A stretch of 22,166 nucleotides of DNA from Ruminococcaceae bacterium UBA1425 (GTDB lineage: Bacteria; Bacillota; Clostridia; Oscillospirales; Acutalibacteraceae). The notes beneath the pieces were generated by a model. The model saw only the letters and a list, made by a program, of their open reading frames with translations. It did no database searches and had not been told where the DNA came from. Of the stretch, positions 5,868-13,167 are shown piece by piece. Position 1 is the stretch's first letter. Each line of letters starts with the position of its first letter. Position numbers and translations under genes: made by a program. The stretch lies in NCBI GenBank assembly GCA_002329365.1, contig DCUB01000057.1:1-22166 (forward strand), read 5' to 3'.

Positions 5868-7415
5868 ATGAAGCGCAAAAGAATTACACGGTTAACATGC
5901 GCGTTAGTCGCCGTCTTTATTTGCCTTTCGTCTTTTTCCGCCTGCGGCGGCAGCGGAGACGATACGACAGAAACGGAGACGGCGGTCGACCCGGGCGCTG
6001 TCGAGATAAATTACAACGAGCTGAAGCTTCCTTATTCAAAGGCGGACACGTTAGACCCCTTCAAGGCAAAGAGCGCTATGAACAGGCAGATTGCGGCGCT
6101 GATGTACGACGGGCTTTTCAGCGTCGACAAAAAATACGAACCGGTGCCGCAGATAGCCGAAAAATACACATTGGACGGCACCGAGCTTACGGTAACGCTC
6201 AGCAAAGGAATAGTGTTCACCGACGGAGCCTATATAACCTCCGACGACGTCGCGTATTCCTTCGAGCGCGCAAAAAAATCCGACGCTTACGGAGGCAGAC
6301 TGTCGAATTTTGAAAAGGTCATACGCGCCGACGGCGAAACGCTTGTTTTCACGCTTTATAAAAACGATGTTTACGCCGCTTCGTGCCTTGATTTTCCCGT
6401 TGTGAAGTATGGCACCGTTCAGACCGAATACAAGACGCTGCCCGAAATAAAGCCGCCGGTCGGCAGCGGAAGATATGTCTTCACGGACGGTCCCGTCCCC
6501 ACACTTACCGTAAACAATTCGCGTCTGGGGAGCTTCTGGCCCGTAATTTCAAGCATACACCTTGTAAATGTAAGCGACTCGTCCGCGCTTTTCTACAGCC
6601 TCGAAATCGGCAACATCAGCTTTGCGTTCGACGACCTGAGCGGCGGCAAATACACGCGGGCAAACGCCGAAAGCGCTGAATATAATATGAACAATATGGT
6701 TTATCTCGGCTTTAACGCCGAAAACGCGTCGCTCGGAAGCCCCACGGTCCGCAGAGCCATAGAGCTTGCGATTGACCGCCTTGAGATAATCGAAACAGGC
6801 TTTCAGGGGCACGCGACTGTCTCATACTCGCCCTTTAACCCCGACTGGTACGCATCGTCCGATAAGGACTTTACATTTAACTATGGCGTAAAAAACGCCA
6901 TCGCATTGCTCGAAGCGGCGGGCTACGACAAGATAAACACATATAAAATCAGGAACGACGGCTCAAAAAGCCTTACGTTTAAGCTGATTGTCAACAAAGA
7001 CAACGAATTCAAGCTTGTTACCGCAAAACTTATTGCGGGCTGCCTTGCAAAGCTCAACATCCATGTTTCCATAAGCGCGCTTTCTCCCGAGGACTTTTTG
7101 CAGGCTTATGACGCGCTTGACTTCGATATGTATATAGGCGAGGTAAACATGACGCCGAACATGAGCATATTGCCGTTTTTCAAAGGCTCACTGTCGAAGG
7201 GCGTTTATTCCGACGCGGCGGAGGAGGCTTACAGGAGCTTTGCGGCCGGTGAGCTTTCAATCACCGATTATGCCGACGCATTCCGCGAGGAAACACCGTT
7301 CATGCCTCTCTGCTTCAGAAAGGGAGTAGTCGCAGGCATGCGTAAGCTCGTCGGTGCAACTGAGGCTTGGGCGGGCGATATTTACGGAAATATCGAGGAA
7401 TGGAGCTTCGAATAA
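5868..7415 (+). CDS. Solute-binding lipoprotein, family 5 (oligopeptide/nickel type)
   Basis: A 515-residue extracellular binding protein of the SBP_bac_5 (OppA/DppA/NikA) family, which delivers peptides or similar ligands to an ABC importer. The start is one of two adjacent ATGs (5865 or 5868); 5868 gives better spacing from GGTGAT. The signal peptide is MKRKRITRL, a hydrophobic core, then SSFSAC; Cys26 is the likely lipid-modified residue, though the lipobox (F-S-A-C) is not ideal. An acidic/Thr-rich spacer follows. The family pattern is clear: P-V-P-Q-I-A-E-K-Y, the segment L-T-V-T-L-S-K-G-I-V-F-T-D-G, and T-S-D-D-V-A-Y-S-F-E-R-A-K. No permease or ATPase genes are next to it, so it is an orphan whose partner is elsewhere. 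The ligand cannot be read from the sequence. Confidence 0.92.
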   Translation: MKRKRITRLTCALVAVFICLSSFSACGGSGDDTTETETAVDPGAVEINYNELKLPYSKADTLDPFKAKSAMNRQIAALMYDGLFSVDKKYEPVPQIAEKYTLDGTELTVTLSKGIVFTDGAYITSDDVAYSFERAKKSDAYGGRLSNFEKVIRADGETLVFTLYKNDVYAASCLDFPVVKYGTVQTEYKTLPEIKPPVGSGRYVFTDGPVPTLTVNNSRLGSFWPVISSIHLVNVSDSSALFYSLEIGNISFAFDDLSGGKYTRANAESAEYNMNNMVYLGFNAENASLGSPTVRRAIELAIDRLEIIETGFQGHATVSYSPFNPDWYASSDKDFTFNYGVKNAIALLEAAGYDKINTYKIRNDGSKSLTFKLIVNKDNEFKLVTAKLIAGCLAKLNIHVSISALSPEDFLQAYDALDFDMYIGEVNMTPNMSILPFFKGSLSKGVYSDAAEEAYRSFAAGELSITDYADAFREETPFMPLCFRKGVVAGMRKLVGATEAWAGDIYGNIEEWSFE

Positions 7416-7432
7416 AAGCGCCCCCCTCCATA

Positions 7433-7495
7433 TGTCATCCTGAGGTGCAGTGCGCCGAAGGAGCTGAAAGATTCTTCGCTGCGCTCAGAATGACA
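7433..7495 (+). repeat. Interspersed palindromic repeat, copy 1
   Basis: A 63-base element bounded by TGTCATcCTGAG and CTCAGaATGACA, near-perfect inverted ends with one mismatch, and an inner CGAAGGA / TTCTTCG stem. It differs by a handful of bases from the two identical copies at 11678-11740 and 11753-11815. A second short piece of the same end (CAGAATGACAG, about 7507-7517) follows. It lies 17 bases after the solute-binding protein gene and may also act as that gene's 3' hairpin. Confidence 0.8.
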
Positions 7496-7517
7496 ATGTA
7501 TGCGCACAGAATGACAG

Positions 7518-7546
7518 TTTACATCATCTAACATCCAACGTCTAAT
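7518..7546 (+). promoter_or_regulatory. Candidate promoter for asp23-fakA-recG
   Basis: TTTACA (7518-7523), 17 bases, TCTAAT (7541-7546). The predicted start near 7553 leaves only about 16 bases before the ATG at 7569, which just accommodates the GGAGG at 7557-7561. The -35 abuts the edge of the repeat remnant. It is plausible but not certain. Confidence 0.35.
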
Positions 7547-7568
7547 GTCTAAATTCGGAGGTATTTTT

Positions 7569-7925
7569 ATGATTGGTCTTGAAACTCATCTCGGCACGGT
7601 CGAGATATCTCAAAATTATTTTTCAAAGCTTATAGGCAACGCCGCCTCGTCGTGCTTCGGCGTGGTGGGAATGGCGAACAGCAACGCGCGCCAGGGGCTG
7701 CGCTCGCTTATCTTCCGCAACAACACCTATCTTGACAAGGGCGTAAGCGTCCGCAACGACGGCGGCGGGCTGTCAATCGACCTGCACATAATAGTCACAT
7801 ACGGCCTCAACATCTCGGCTATCGTCAAGAGCATCGTCAACAAGGTGCGGTACACCGTAGAGCAGGCGACGGGGCTGACCGTTAAAAAGGTCAACGTCTA
7901 TGTCGACGGAATGATAACTGAATGA
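7569..7925 (+). CDS. Asp23/Gls24 family envelope stress protein
   Basis: A 118-residue Asp23-family (YloU-like) protein. The family is associated with the cell envelope and alkaline stress in Firmicutes; in staphylococci Asp23 sits at the membrane through a partner. Recognisable pieces are the N-terminal THLGTVEISQNYFSKLIG, the central GVVGMA segment, and the C-terminal VTYGLNISAIVKSIVNKVRY followed by a V-N-V-Y-V-D-G-M strand. There is no membrane segment. The ATG at 7569 has GGAGG 7 bases upstream; an earlier in-frame ATG at 7545 has none. It overlaps fakA by 4 bases (ATGA), the same coupling seen between fakA and recG. The order asp23-fakA-recG is conserved in many Firmicutes. Confidence 0.92.
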   Translation: MIGLETHLGTVEISQNYFSKLIGNAASSCFGVVGMANSNARQGLRSLIFRNNTYLDKGVSVRNDGGGLSIDLHIIVTYGLNISAIVKSIVNKVRYTVEQATGLTVKKVNVYVDGMITE

Positions 7926-9634
7926 GCGGGGTGTATGATTTGAACGATACAATAACAGGCAGAATGCTGAGGGACGCCATCATTTCAGCGTCAAACAACG
8001 TGGCGGCCCACCGCAGTGAAATAGACGCACTTAACGTTTTCCCCGTGCCCGACGGCGATACGGGAACAAATATGTCAATGACGCTCAGCGCCGCCGCGAG
8101 AGAGGCCGCGGTGCTGCCGGACGATGTAGGCGTAGCCGAAGCGGCCGAAAGGATAGCCTCCGCCCTGCTGCGTGGCGCAAGGGGCAATTCCGGCGTTATC
8201 CTTTCGCTTATCTTCAGAGGCATATCAAAAGCCGTAAAGGGTTTGGAAAAAGCCGGCGCGAAGGACATTTCACGCGCGATAGCGAGCGGCAGGGACGCCG
8301 CCTATAAAGCGGTAATGAAGCCTACCGAGGGCACGATACTTACGGTAGTTCGCATAGCGTCCGAGGAGGCGAAAAAGGCTTCGTCGGGCGGTGGAGACGT
8401 ACGGGCGACTTGTCTTGCGGCGTTCAACGGCGCGACAAAAGCGCTCGCGGACACGCCGGATATGCTGCCTGTCCTCAAAAGCGCCGGAGTCGTCGACGCG
8501 GGCGGTCAGGGGCTTGTATATGTCTTTGAGGGCATGAGAAGCGTATTTTTCCACGATGTTATAATAGGCGTTGCCGACGGAGAAGCGGCGAAAGCGGGCA
8601 AGCCGTCCGGCGAAGGAACAGCCGTGCGCGCGGCGGCGCCGGCGGAGGATATACGCTTCACCTACTGCACCGAATTTCTGATAAACAGGGATAAGGGGTG
8701 CGTTGAAAGCCCCGTAAAGCTCAGGGCTTATCTTGAGTCCGTCGGCGACTGCGTTGTCGTCGTCGACGACGACAGTATTATAAAGGTGCATGTGCACACA
8801 AACGAGCCGGGCAACGTAATTCAGAAAGCGCTCGGCTTCGGGGCGCTCGTAAGCATAAAAATAGAAAACATGCGCGAGCAGCACGAAAACGCGTCGTGGG
8901 GCGCTGTTTCCGCAGACGAAGGCGAACGGAAAGACGCCGAAGCCGTGTCGGACACGGAGACGCCGCGAAAGCGTTACGGCATGGTGGCTGTAGCTTCGGG
9001 CGAGGGTATTGAGGAGATGTTCCGCGAGATAGGCGTTGACAAAATAGTTACCGGCGGTCAGACGATGAACCCCAGCACGGAGGACATTCTTAAGGCGGTT
9101 CAGGGAGTGTCCGCCGAGCATGTGTTCATTCTGCCGAACAATAAAAACATCATTATGGCTGCCGAGCAGGTCGCTCCGCTCACAACGAAGGGCGTCAGCG
9201 TGCTGCACACAAAGAGCATTCCGCAGGGCATAACCGCGGCGTTGAATTTCGACGAAAACGAGGAGCCGGAAGCAAATCATCTTGCGATGATGAAGGCGGC
9301 CGAAAGAGTCGGAACTGGTCAGATTACATTTGCGGCGCGCGACAGCAAGGTGAACGACCAGAAGATAAAGCAGGGCGAAATACTCGGCATGGAAAACGGC
9401 AAGATAACCGTTACAGATACCGACATGGTAAACGCCGCGTACAAGGTCACAAGGCATCTTATAAAGAAAAACCCGTCGGCGACGCTCGTCACTATATATT
9501 ACGGCGAGGGAATCAAGGAGGAAAGCGCCGAGGAGGTTGCAGGTATGCTGAGGGCAAAATCGGGCTCCGACCTTGATATTACCGTCATAAACGGCGGTCA
9601 GCCCGTATATTACTTCATAATTTCGGTAGAATGA
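7922..9634 (+). CDS. fakA: Fatty acid kinase catalytic subunit (DAK2/DegV-associated, YloV-like)
   Basis: FakA phosphorylates fatty acids presented by a FakB (DegV-family) carrier, producing acyl-phosphate for phospholipid synthesis. The protein has 570 residues. The N-terminal DhaL-like kinase domain (about 10-205) shows DALNVFPVPDGDTGTNM at 35-51, whose Asp residues bind Mg-ATP, GARGNSGVILS at 85-95, and DAGGQGL. The middle domain has the IKVHVHTNEPGNV motif, and the C-terminal YloV domain includes ILPNNKNIIMAAEQ. The ATG at 7922 overlaps the asp23 stop. A TTG at 7940 preceded by GGGGTG is an alternative that would give a start nearer the family's usual N-terminus. No fakB is present in the window. 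It is translationally coupled to recG. Confidence 0.92.
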   Translation: MSGVYDLNDTITGRMLRDAIISASNNVAAHRSEIDALNVFPVPDGDTGTNMSMTLSAAAREAAVLPDDVGVAEAAERIASALLRGARGNSGVILSLIFRGISKAVKGLEKAGAKDISRAIASGRDAAYKAVMKPTEGTILTVVRIASEEAKKASSGGGDVRATCLAAFNGATKALADTPDMLPVLKSAGVVDAGGQGLVYVFEGMRSVFFHDVIIGVADGEAAKAGKPSGEGTAVRAAAPAEDIRFTYCTEFLINRDKGCVESPVKLRAYLESVGDCVVVVDDDSIIKVHVHTNEPGNVIQKALGFGALVSIKIENMREQHENASWGAVSADEGERKDAEAVSDTETPRKRYGMVAVASGEGIEEMFREIGVDKIVTGGQTMNPSTEDILKAVQGVSAEHVFILPNNKNIIMAAEQVAPLTTKGVSVLHTKSIPQGITAALNFDENEEPEANHLAMMKAAERVGTGQITFAARDSKVNDQKIKQGEILGMENGKITVTDTDMVNAAYKVTRHLIKKNPSATLVTIYYGEGIKEESAEEVAGMLRAKSGSDLDITVINGGQPVYYFIISVE

Positions 9635-11664
9635 TTAGACTTGACAGCGACATAAGATATTTAAAGGGCGTCGGCGAGCGGCGCGCCGCGCTTCTCTCGA
9701 AGCTCGGCGTTAAAACCGTCGGCGGCCTTTTGCGCTTTTATCCGCGCGCTTACGAGGACTGGAGCAGGATAGTGTCCATTGACGAAGCGCCTGTAGGCGA
9801 AAACTGCTGCATCAAGGCGGTTGTCGGCAGAAAGCCGGAGGCAAATCTTATCAGAAAAGGCATGACCATATACAAAACCGAAGTCACCGACGGCAAAAGC
9901 ATAATGCAGATAACGATTTTCAACAGCCGCTACACGGCGGACAAGCTGCGTGAGGGTGAGGAATACCTTTTTTTCGGCAAGGTCAGTTACAATCTGTGGG
10001 GGAGGGAGATGTCCTCTCCCGCCGTCGAAAGGGCGCAGGGCGGCGACAGAATCCGCCCGATTTACCACTGCACCGAAGGGTTAAACTCAAACATAATAGA
10101 AAAGCTTGTAAAAACGGCGCTCGAAGATACTGCCGGCAGTTTTTCGGAGTGCCTGCCGCTTTATCTGCGTGAAAAATACGGCCTTTGCGGCATAAAGGAA
10201 GCAATCCGGCAGATTCATCTGCCGCACAGCTCCGAAGCGCTTGACGCGGCGCGTAAAAGGCTGATTTTTGAAGAGCTTCTGACGCTTCGTATCGGTCTTT
10301 CGCTGCTGCGTTCCGGCACAAGGGGCAGGTCGGGGGTAACGCTCAAAAACGACTACACGGGCGAGTTTCTTCAAATCCTGCCGTTCAGGGCGACAGGCGC
10401 GCAGGTAAGAGCGATAAACGAGGCTGCGCGCGACATGGAACGCGACGAGCCGATGAACAGGCTCATACAGGGCGACGTCGGCTCGGGCAAGACGGCCGTA
10501 GCGGCGGCGCTTGTTTACAGCGCGGCGAAAAACGGCGTTCAGAGCGCGTTGATGGCGCCCACCGAAATACTCGCGTCGCAGCATTTCAGAACGCTCAGAA
10601 AGCTTTTTGAAAATACGGGAATCACATGCTCGCTGCTTACAGGCTCCACAAAGGCGGCGGAAAAACGCAGGATAAAGGAAAACGTAAAAAACGGCGAAAC
10701 CGACCTTTTGATAGGTACACACGCCGTTATAGAAAAGGATGTGGAGTTTTCAAATCTCGGGCTTGCGGTTACCGACGAGCAGCACAGATTCGGTGTTTTG
10801 CAGCGCGGGCTGCTTGCGAAGAAGGGGCAGAATCCTCACACGCTCGTCATGTCGGCAACGCCGATACCGCGCACTTTAGCGCTTATGATTTACGGCGACC
10901 TCGACATATCGGTGCTCGACGAAATGCCGCCCGGCAGAACGCCGACCGAAACATATCTGATAACGGGCGACAAGCGCGAACGCGCGTACGGCTATATCAA
11001 AAAGCACCTCGACAGGGGGCTTCAGGGCTATATAGTCTGCCCGCTCGTCGAGGAGGGCGAAACGGAGCTTGCCGCCGCGCAGGAATACAGGGAGACGCTG
11101 GCGTCAGGGCATTTTGCCGGCTACAGCGTCGGACTGCTGCACGGAAGGCTTAAGTCGTCGCAAAAGGAGGAGGTTATGGCGGGCTTTGTGAGGGGCGACG
11201 TTCAACTGCTCGTGTCCACAACCGTAATCGAGGTGGGCGTCGACGTCCCGAACGCCGTCATAATGCTAATAGAAAACGCCGAGCGGTTCGGACTGTCGCA
11301 GCTTCACCAGCTTCGCGGAAGGATTGGCAGAGGAAGCGAAAAATCGACGTGCATTCTCGTTTCCGACGCGCAAAATGCCGAGGCACAGCAGCGGCTGAGG
11401 CGTATGTCTTCAACGACTGACGGCTTTAAAATTGCCGAGGAGGATTTAAAGCTGAGAGGGCCGGGCGACTTTTTCGGCTCGCGACAGCACGGTCTGCCGG
11501 AGCTGAAAATCGCGGACATGCTTACAGACACAAAGCTGCTCGCCATGGCGGGAAAGGCAGCGGAGGAAATCCTCTTAAAAGACCCGGGGCTGAGAAGTGA
11601 CGAAAACAAAGGGCTTCGCGCCGAGGTTGCCGCGCTGTTCAGAAAAGGCGGGGTGGGGAACTGA
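9631..11664 (+). CDS. recG: ATP-dependent DNA helicase RecG
   Basis: RecG remodels stalled replication forks and branch-migrates Holliday junctions during repair. The length (677) is normal. The N-terminal wedge/OB region (about 1-230) includes LKGVGERRAALL, the entry helix-hairpin-helix. The superfamily 2 helicase core follows: Walker A GDVGSGKT at 281-288, APTEILA, Walker B DEQH at 382-385, SATPIPRT at 408-415, then STTVIEVGVDVPNA and QLRGRIGRG of the second RecA-like domain. The end (ADFFGSRQHG-like LRGPGDFFGSRQHGLPEL) is the family C-terminus. It overlaps fakA by ATGA and has no independent ribosome binding site of note. Tandem repeats and a strong terminator follow. Confidence 0.97.
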   Translation: MIRLDSDIRYLKGVGERRAALLSKLGVKTVGGLLRFYPRAYEDWSRIVSIDEAPVGENCCIKAVVGRKPEANLIRKGMTIYKTEVTDGKSIMQITIFNSRYTADKLREGEEYLFFGKVSYNLWGREMSSPAVERAQGGDRIRPIYHCTEGLNSNIIEKLVKTALEDTAGSFSECLPLYLREKYGLCGIKEAIRQIHLPHSSEALDAARKRLIFEELLTLRIGLSLLRSGTRGRSGVTLKNDYTGEFLQILPFRATGAQVRAINEAARDMERDEPMNRLIQGDVGSGKTAVAAALVYSAAKNGVQSALMAPTEILASQHFRTLRKLFENTGITCSLLTGSTKAAEKRRIKENVKNGETDLLIGTHAVIEKDVEFSNLGLAVTDEQHRFGVLQRGLLAKKGQNPHTLVMSATPIPRTLALMIYGDLDISVLDEMPPGRTPTETYLITGDKRERAYGYIKKHLDRGLQGYIVCPLVEEGETELAAAQEYRETLASGHFAGYSVGLLHGRLKSSQKEEVMAGFVRGDVQLLVSTTVIEVGVDVPNAVIMLIENAERFGLSQLHQLRGRIGRGSEKSTCILVSDAQNAEAQQRLRRMSSTTDGFKIAEEDLKLRGPGDFFGSRQHGLPELKIADMLTDTKLLAMAGKAAEEILLKDPGLRSDENKGLRAEVAALFRKGGVGN

Positions 11665-11677
11665 AGGCTGCCCCTTG

Positions 11678-11740
11678 TGTCATCCTGAGGTTCAGTGCGC
11701 CGAAGGACCTTAAGATTCTTCGCTTCGCTCAGAATGACAG
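11678..11740 (+). repeat. Interspersed palindromic repeat, copy 2
   Basis: A 63-base element identical to copy 3, with inverted ends TGTCATcCTGAG / CTCAGaATGACA and an inner stem CGAAGGA / TTCTTCG. A run of seven or more T follows, so this copy could terminate recG transcription. Confidence 0.85.
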
Positions 11741-11752
11741 TTTTTTTCCTTG

Positions 11753-11815
11753 TGTCATCCTGAGGTTCAGTGCGCCGAAGGACCTTAAGATTCTTCGCTT
11801 CGCTCAGAATGACAG
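11753..11815 (+). repeat. Interspersed palindromic repeat, copy 3 (tandem, identical to copy 2)
   Basis: Exact repeat of 11678-11740 at a 75-base period. The identity extends 5 bases further upstream (CCTTG), giving 68 identical bases. The bases between the copies differ only in T count. It is followed by GTTTTTC. Confidence 0.85.
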
Positions 11816-11843
11816 GTTTTTCTTTGCATTTTTATATCTGCGC

Positions 11844-11890
11844 AAAATTATACCCGTTTTGCCGCAATGGGCAAAGCGGGTATAATTTTT
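11844..11890 (+). terminator. Strong bidirectional terminator after recG
   Basis: AAAATTATACCCGTTTTGCC pairs with GGCAAAGCGGGTATAATTTT almost perfectly (about 20 base pairs, one G-T pair) around a small loop, and ends in six T residues. The matching A run at its 5' side lets it work in both directions. It insulates spoVAE from the recG operon. Confidence 0.85.
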
Positions 11891-11939
11891 TACAGCGCTG
11901 CAAATAATAAGGCAAACAATAATTGGTGGTGTATGAAAA

Positions 11940-12305
11940 TTGAACGTAGTCCTTGAACTGTTAAAGGCGTTTTTCGTCGGAGGCTTAATCTGCGTCGTCG
12001 GACAGGTACTGATAGACACTACAAAAATGACACCCGGCAGAATACTTGTGGGCTTTGTGGTTGCGGGAGTGATTCTCAGCGCCATAGGCGTTTACGAGCC
12101 TCTTGTCAACTGGGCGGGCAGCGGCGCCACTGTGCCGCTTACGGGCTTCGGCTACACGCTTGTGGACGGTACGAAAAAGGCGATACAGGAAGAAGGTATT
12201 CTCGGCGTAATAAAGGGACCCCTGACGGCAGGGTCGGTAGGCATAAGCGCGGCATTGTTCAGCGGGCTTCTCGTTTCGTTTGTGGCAAAGCCGAAATCGA
12301 AGTAA
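11940..12305 (+). CDS. spoVAE: Stage V sporulation protein AE
   Basis: SpoVAE (SpoVAEb type) is a small membrane protein of the SpoVA complex, which moves dipicolinic acid into the forespore and releases it at germination. The 121 residues contain about three hydrophobic segments (7-27, 33-53, 98-116). They also hold the family signatures GGLICVVGQVLID at 14-26, GVYEPLVNWAGSGATVP at 50-66, and the conserved Gly-Phe-Gly-x-x-L-V-D segment. It starts with TTG at 11940, preceded by GGTGGTG about 9 bases upstream; the nearby ATG at 11934 is out of frame and closes after 7 codons. Its usual partners spoVAC and spoVAD are absent on both sides, and a strong terminator lies upstream, so it must have its own promoter, probably a forespore one that I could not define. 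Confidence 0.93.
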   Translation: MNVVLELLKAFFVGGLICVVGQVLIDTTKMTPGRILVGFVVAGVILSAIGVYEPLVNWAGSGATVPLTGFGYTLVDGTKKAIQEEGILGVIKGPLTAGSVGISAALFSGLLVSFVAKPKSK

Positions 12306-12326
12306 ATTGAGTATTATAAAAAAACA

Positions 12327-12356
12327 TGTCATTCTGAGCGAAGCGAAGAATCTGAA
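12327..12356 (-). repeat. Truncated palindromic repeat, copy 4 (inverted)
   Basis: TGTCATTCTGAGCGAAGCGA and the next few bases match the reverse complement of the 3' half of copies 2 and 3. After about 30 bases the match decays and the other end is missing. It lies 21 bases after spoVAE. Confidence 0.7.
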
Positions 12357-12385
12357 GCACCGTCGGGCGCTGCATCGCCGGACGA

Positions 12386-12414
12386 CAAAAAGACGCATCT
12401 CTGTGAGATGCGTC
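12386..12414 (-). terminator. Terminator of the rpsT transcript
   Basis: GACGCATCTC (12392-12401), a 3-base loop and GAGATGCGTC (12405-12414) form a perfect 10-bp stem. On the minus strand it is followed by TTTTTG. It lies 23 bases beyond the cysteine-rich gene and so would end an rpsT plus cysteine-rich gene transcript. Confidence 0.85.
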
Positions 12415-12436
12415 ATTTCCGAAATCAGAAAGAAAA

Positions 12437-12667
12437 TTATGATTCCGTTTCGCCTGATTCAGGGGCTGCTTCTTCGGACGGAGCTGCTTCGTCACAAGCG
12501 CACTCCTCGCAGTCACAGCACTCGCAGGGGACGAACTCGTCGGTGCACTCGGCGCATTCCTTGCGTGCGGTGAACTTTTTGACAGCAAAGTAAATGCCTG
12601 CGGCCGCTCCGGCGACTGCGACTATGACAGCGATAACCTTGAGAACCTTTTTGATACATTTACACAT
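12437..12667 (-). CDS. Small membrane-anchored cysteine-rich protein, unknown function
   Basis: This 76-residue protein is not recognised from a named family. It begins MCKCIKK and has one hydrophobic helix at about 9-29 (VLKVIAVIVAVAGAAAGIYF). A tail follows with eight Cys between residues 38 and 58, including C-E-C-C-D-C and E-E-C-A-C, then an acidic Glu/Pro/Ser end. With two more Cys at positions 2 and 4, ten of 76 residues are Cys, which suggests metal binding or disulfides; which side of the membrane the tail faces is not clear. Translation signals are strong (GGAGG 9 bases before the ATG). It starts 26 bases after rpsT and shares its terminator, so it is probably expressed with S20. Confidence 0.8.
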   Translation of the reverse strand: MCKCIKKVLKVIAVIVAVAGAAAGIYFAVKKFTARKECAECTDEFVPCECCDCEECACDEAAPSEEAAPESGETES

Positions 12668-12693
12668 ATTCGTCGACCTCCGTTTAATTTTTA

Positions 12694-12948
12694 TCAGTCG
12701 TTCAGAAGTTTTGCAAGGGCTGATTTTTTGCGGGCTGCGTTGTTTTTGTGAAGCAGACCCTTTGCCTGTGCCTGGTCAACCTTTTTAATTGCCGCTGTAA
12801 CGACCGCTGCTTTATCGGCTGCGCCTGACTCGACCGCCATGTGAGCCTTTTTGATGGCAGTTTTCAGAGCGGAATTGGCTGATTTATTGCGCATGGCCTT
12901 TGCCTTGTTTACGGTAACGCGCTTTTTTGCGGATTTTATATTGGGCAT
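12694..12948 (-). CDS. rpsT: 30S ribosomal protein S20
   Basis: S20 binds 16S rRNA in the body of the small subunit. The 84-residue basic protein starts MPNIKSAKKRV, the family's standard opening, and ends in the conserved L-H-K-N-N-A-A-R-K-K-S-A-L region. The ATG at 12948 has a strong GGAGGTG 8 bases upstream; the longer in-frame reading to 12975 includes the ribosome binding site itself and is rejected. A candidate promoter at 13095-13123 implies a leader of about 140 bases, long enough for autoregulatory structure, which is known for S20 in enterobacteria. It is divergent from gpr and followed by the cysteine-rich gene. Confidence 0.97.
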   Translation of the reverse strand: MPNIKSAKKRVTVNKAKAMRNKSANSALKTAIKKAHMAVESGAADKAAVVTAAIKKVDQAQAKGLLHKNNAARKKSALAKLLND

Positions 12949-13094
12949 GTGTGCGACACCTCCTTCTCTGGTCATAAAGGGCAGGCGATTGCGAAAGCCC
13001 GGGTGAGATGGTGCTGAAACGCCAAACGCCGTATGCCTGAATTTATAGTATGGTAAAAACTGAACTTTCGCAGTCGTCTACTATACAGCTATGT

Positions 13095-13123
13095 ATGATA
13101 TCATATTGTTTCCCAAAATGCAA
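13095..13123 (-). promoter_or_regulatory. Candidate sigma-A promoter of rpsT
   Basis: On the minus strand TTGCAT (13123-13118), a 17-base spacer and TATCAT (13100-13095). The -10 has one mismatch and the -35 three. It lies inside a TATGATATCATA palindrome, and the predicted start is near 13088. Confidence 0.45.
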
Positions 13124-13167
13124 GGAAAATTTCAAAAACTTTCCGCATAACAGAAAGAAGTGATAAT

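Noticed and set aside
8270..9457. Leftward open frame of 395 codons
   Set aside because: It is wholly antisense to fakA and arises from its GC-rich codon pattern; the residue content (Tyr, Arg, Val-rich) is that of a shadow frame.
10087..10722. Leftward open frame of 211 codons
   Set aside because: Antisense to recG helicase motifs, which fix the coding strand.
11678..11815. CRISPR array or tRNA-like repeats
   Set aside because: Only two tandem units, 63-base repeats with internal dyad symmetry and a 12-base gap; this is a palindromic repeat, not repeat-spacer architecture.
13020..13167. Sigma-F or sigma-G promoter before gpr
   Set aside because: One is expected biologically, but no -35/-10 pair with correct spacing to the TTG start was convincing.
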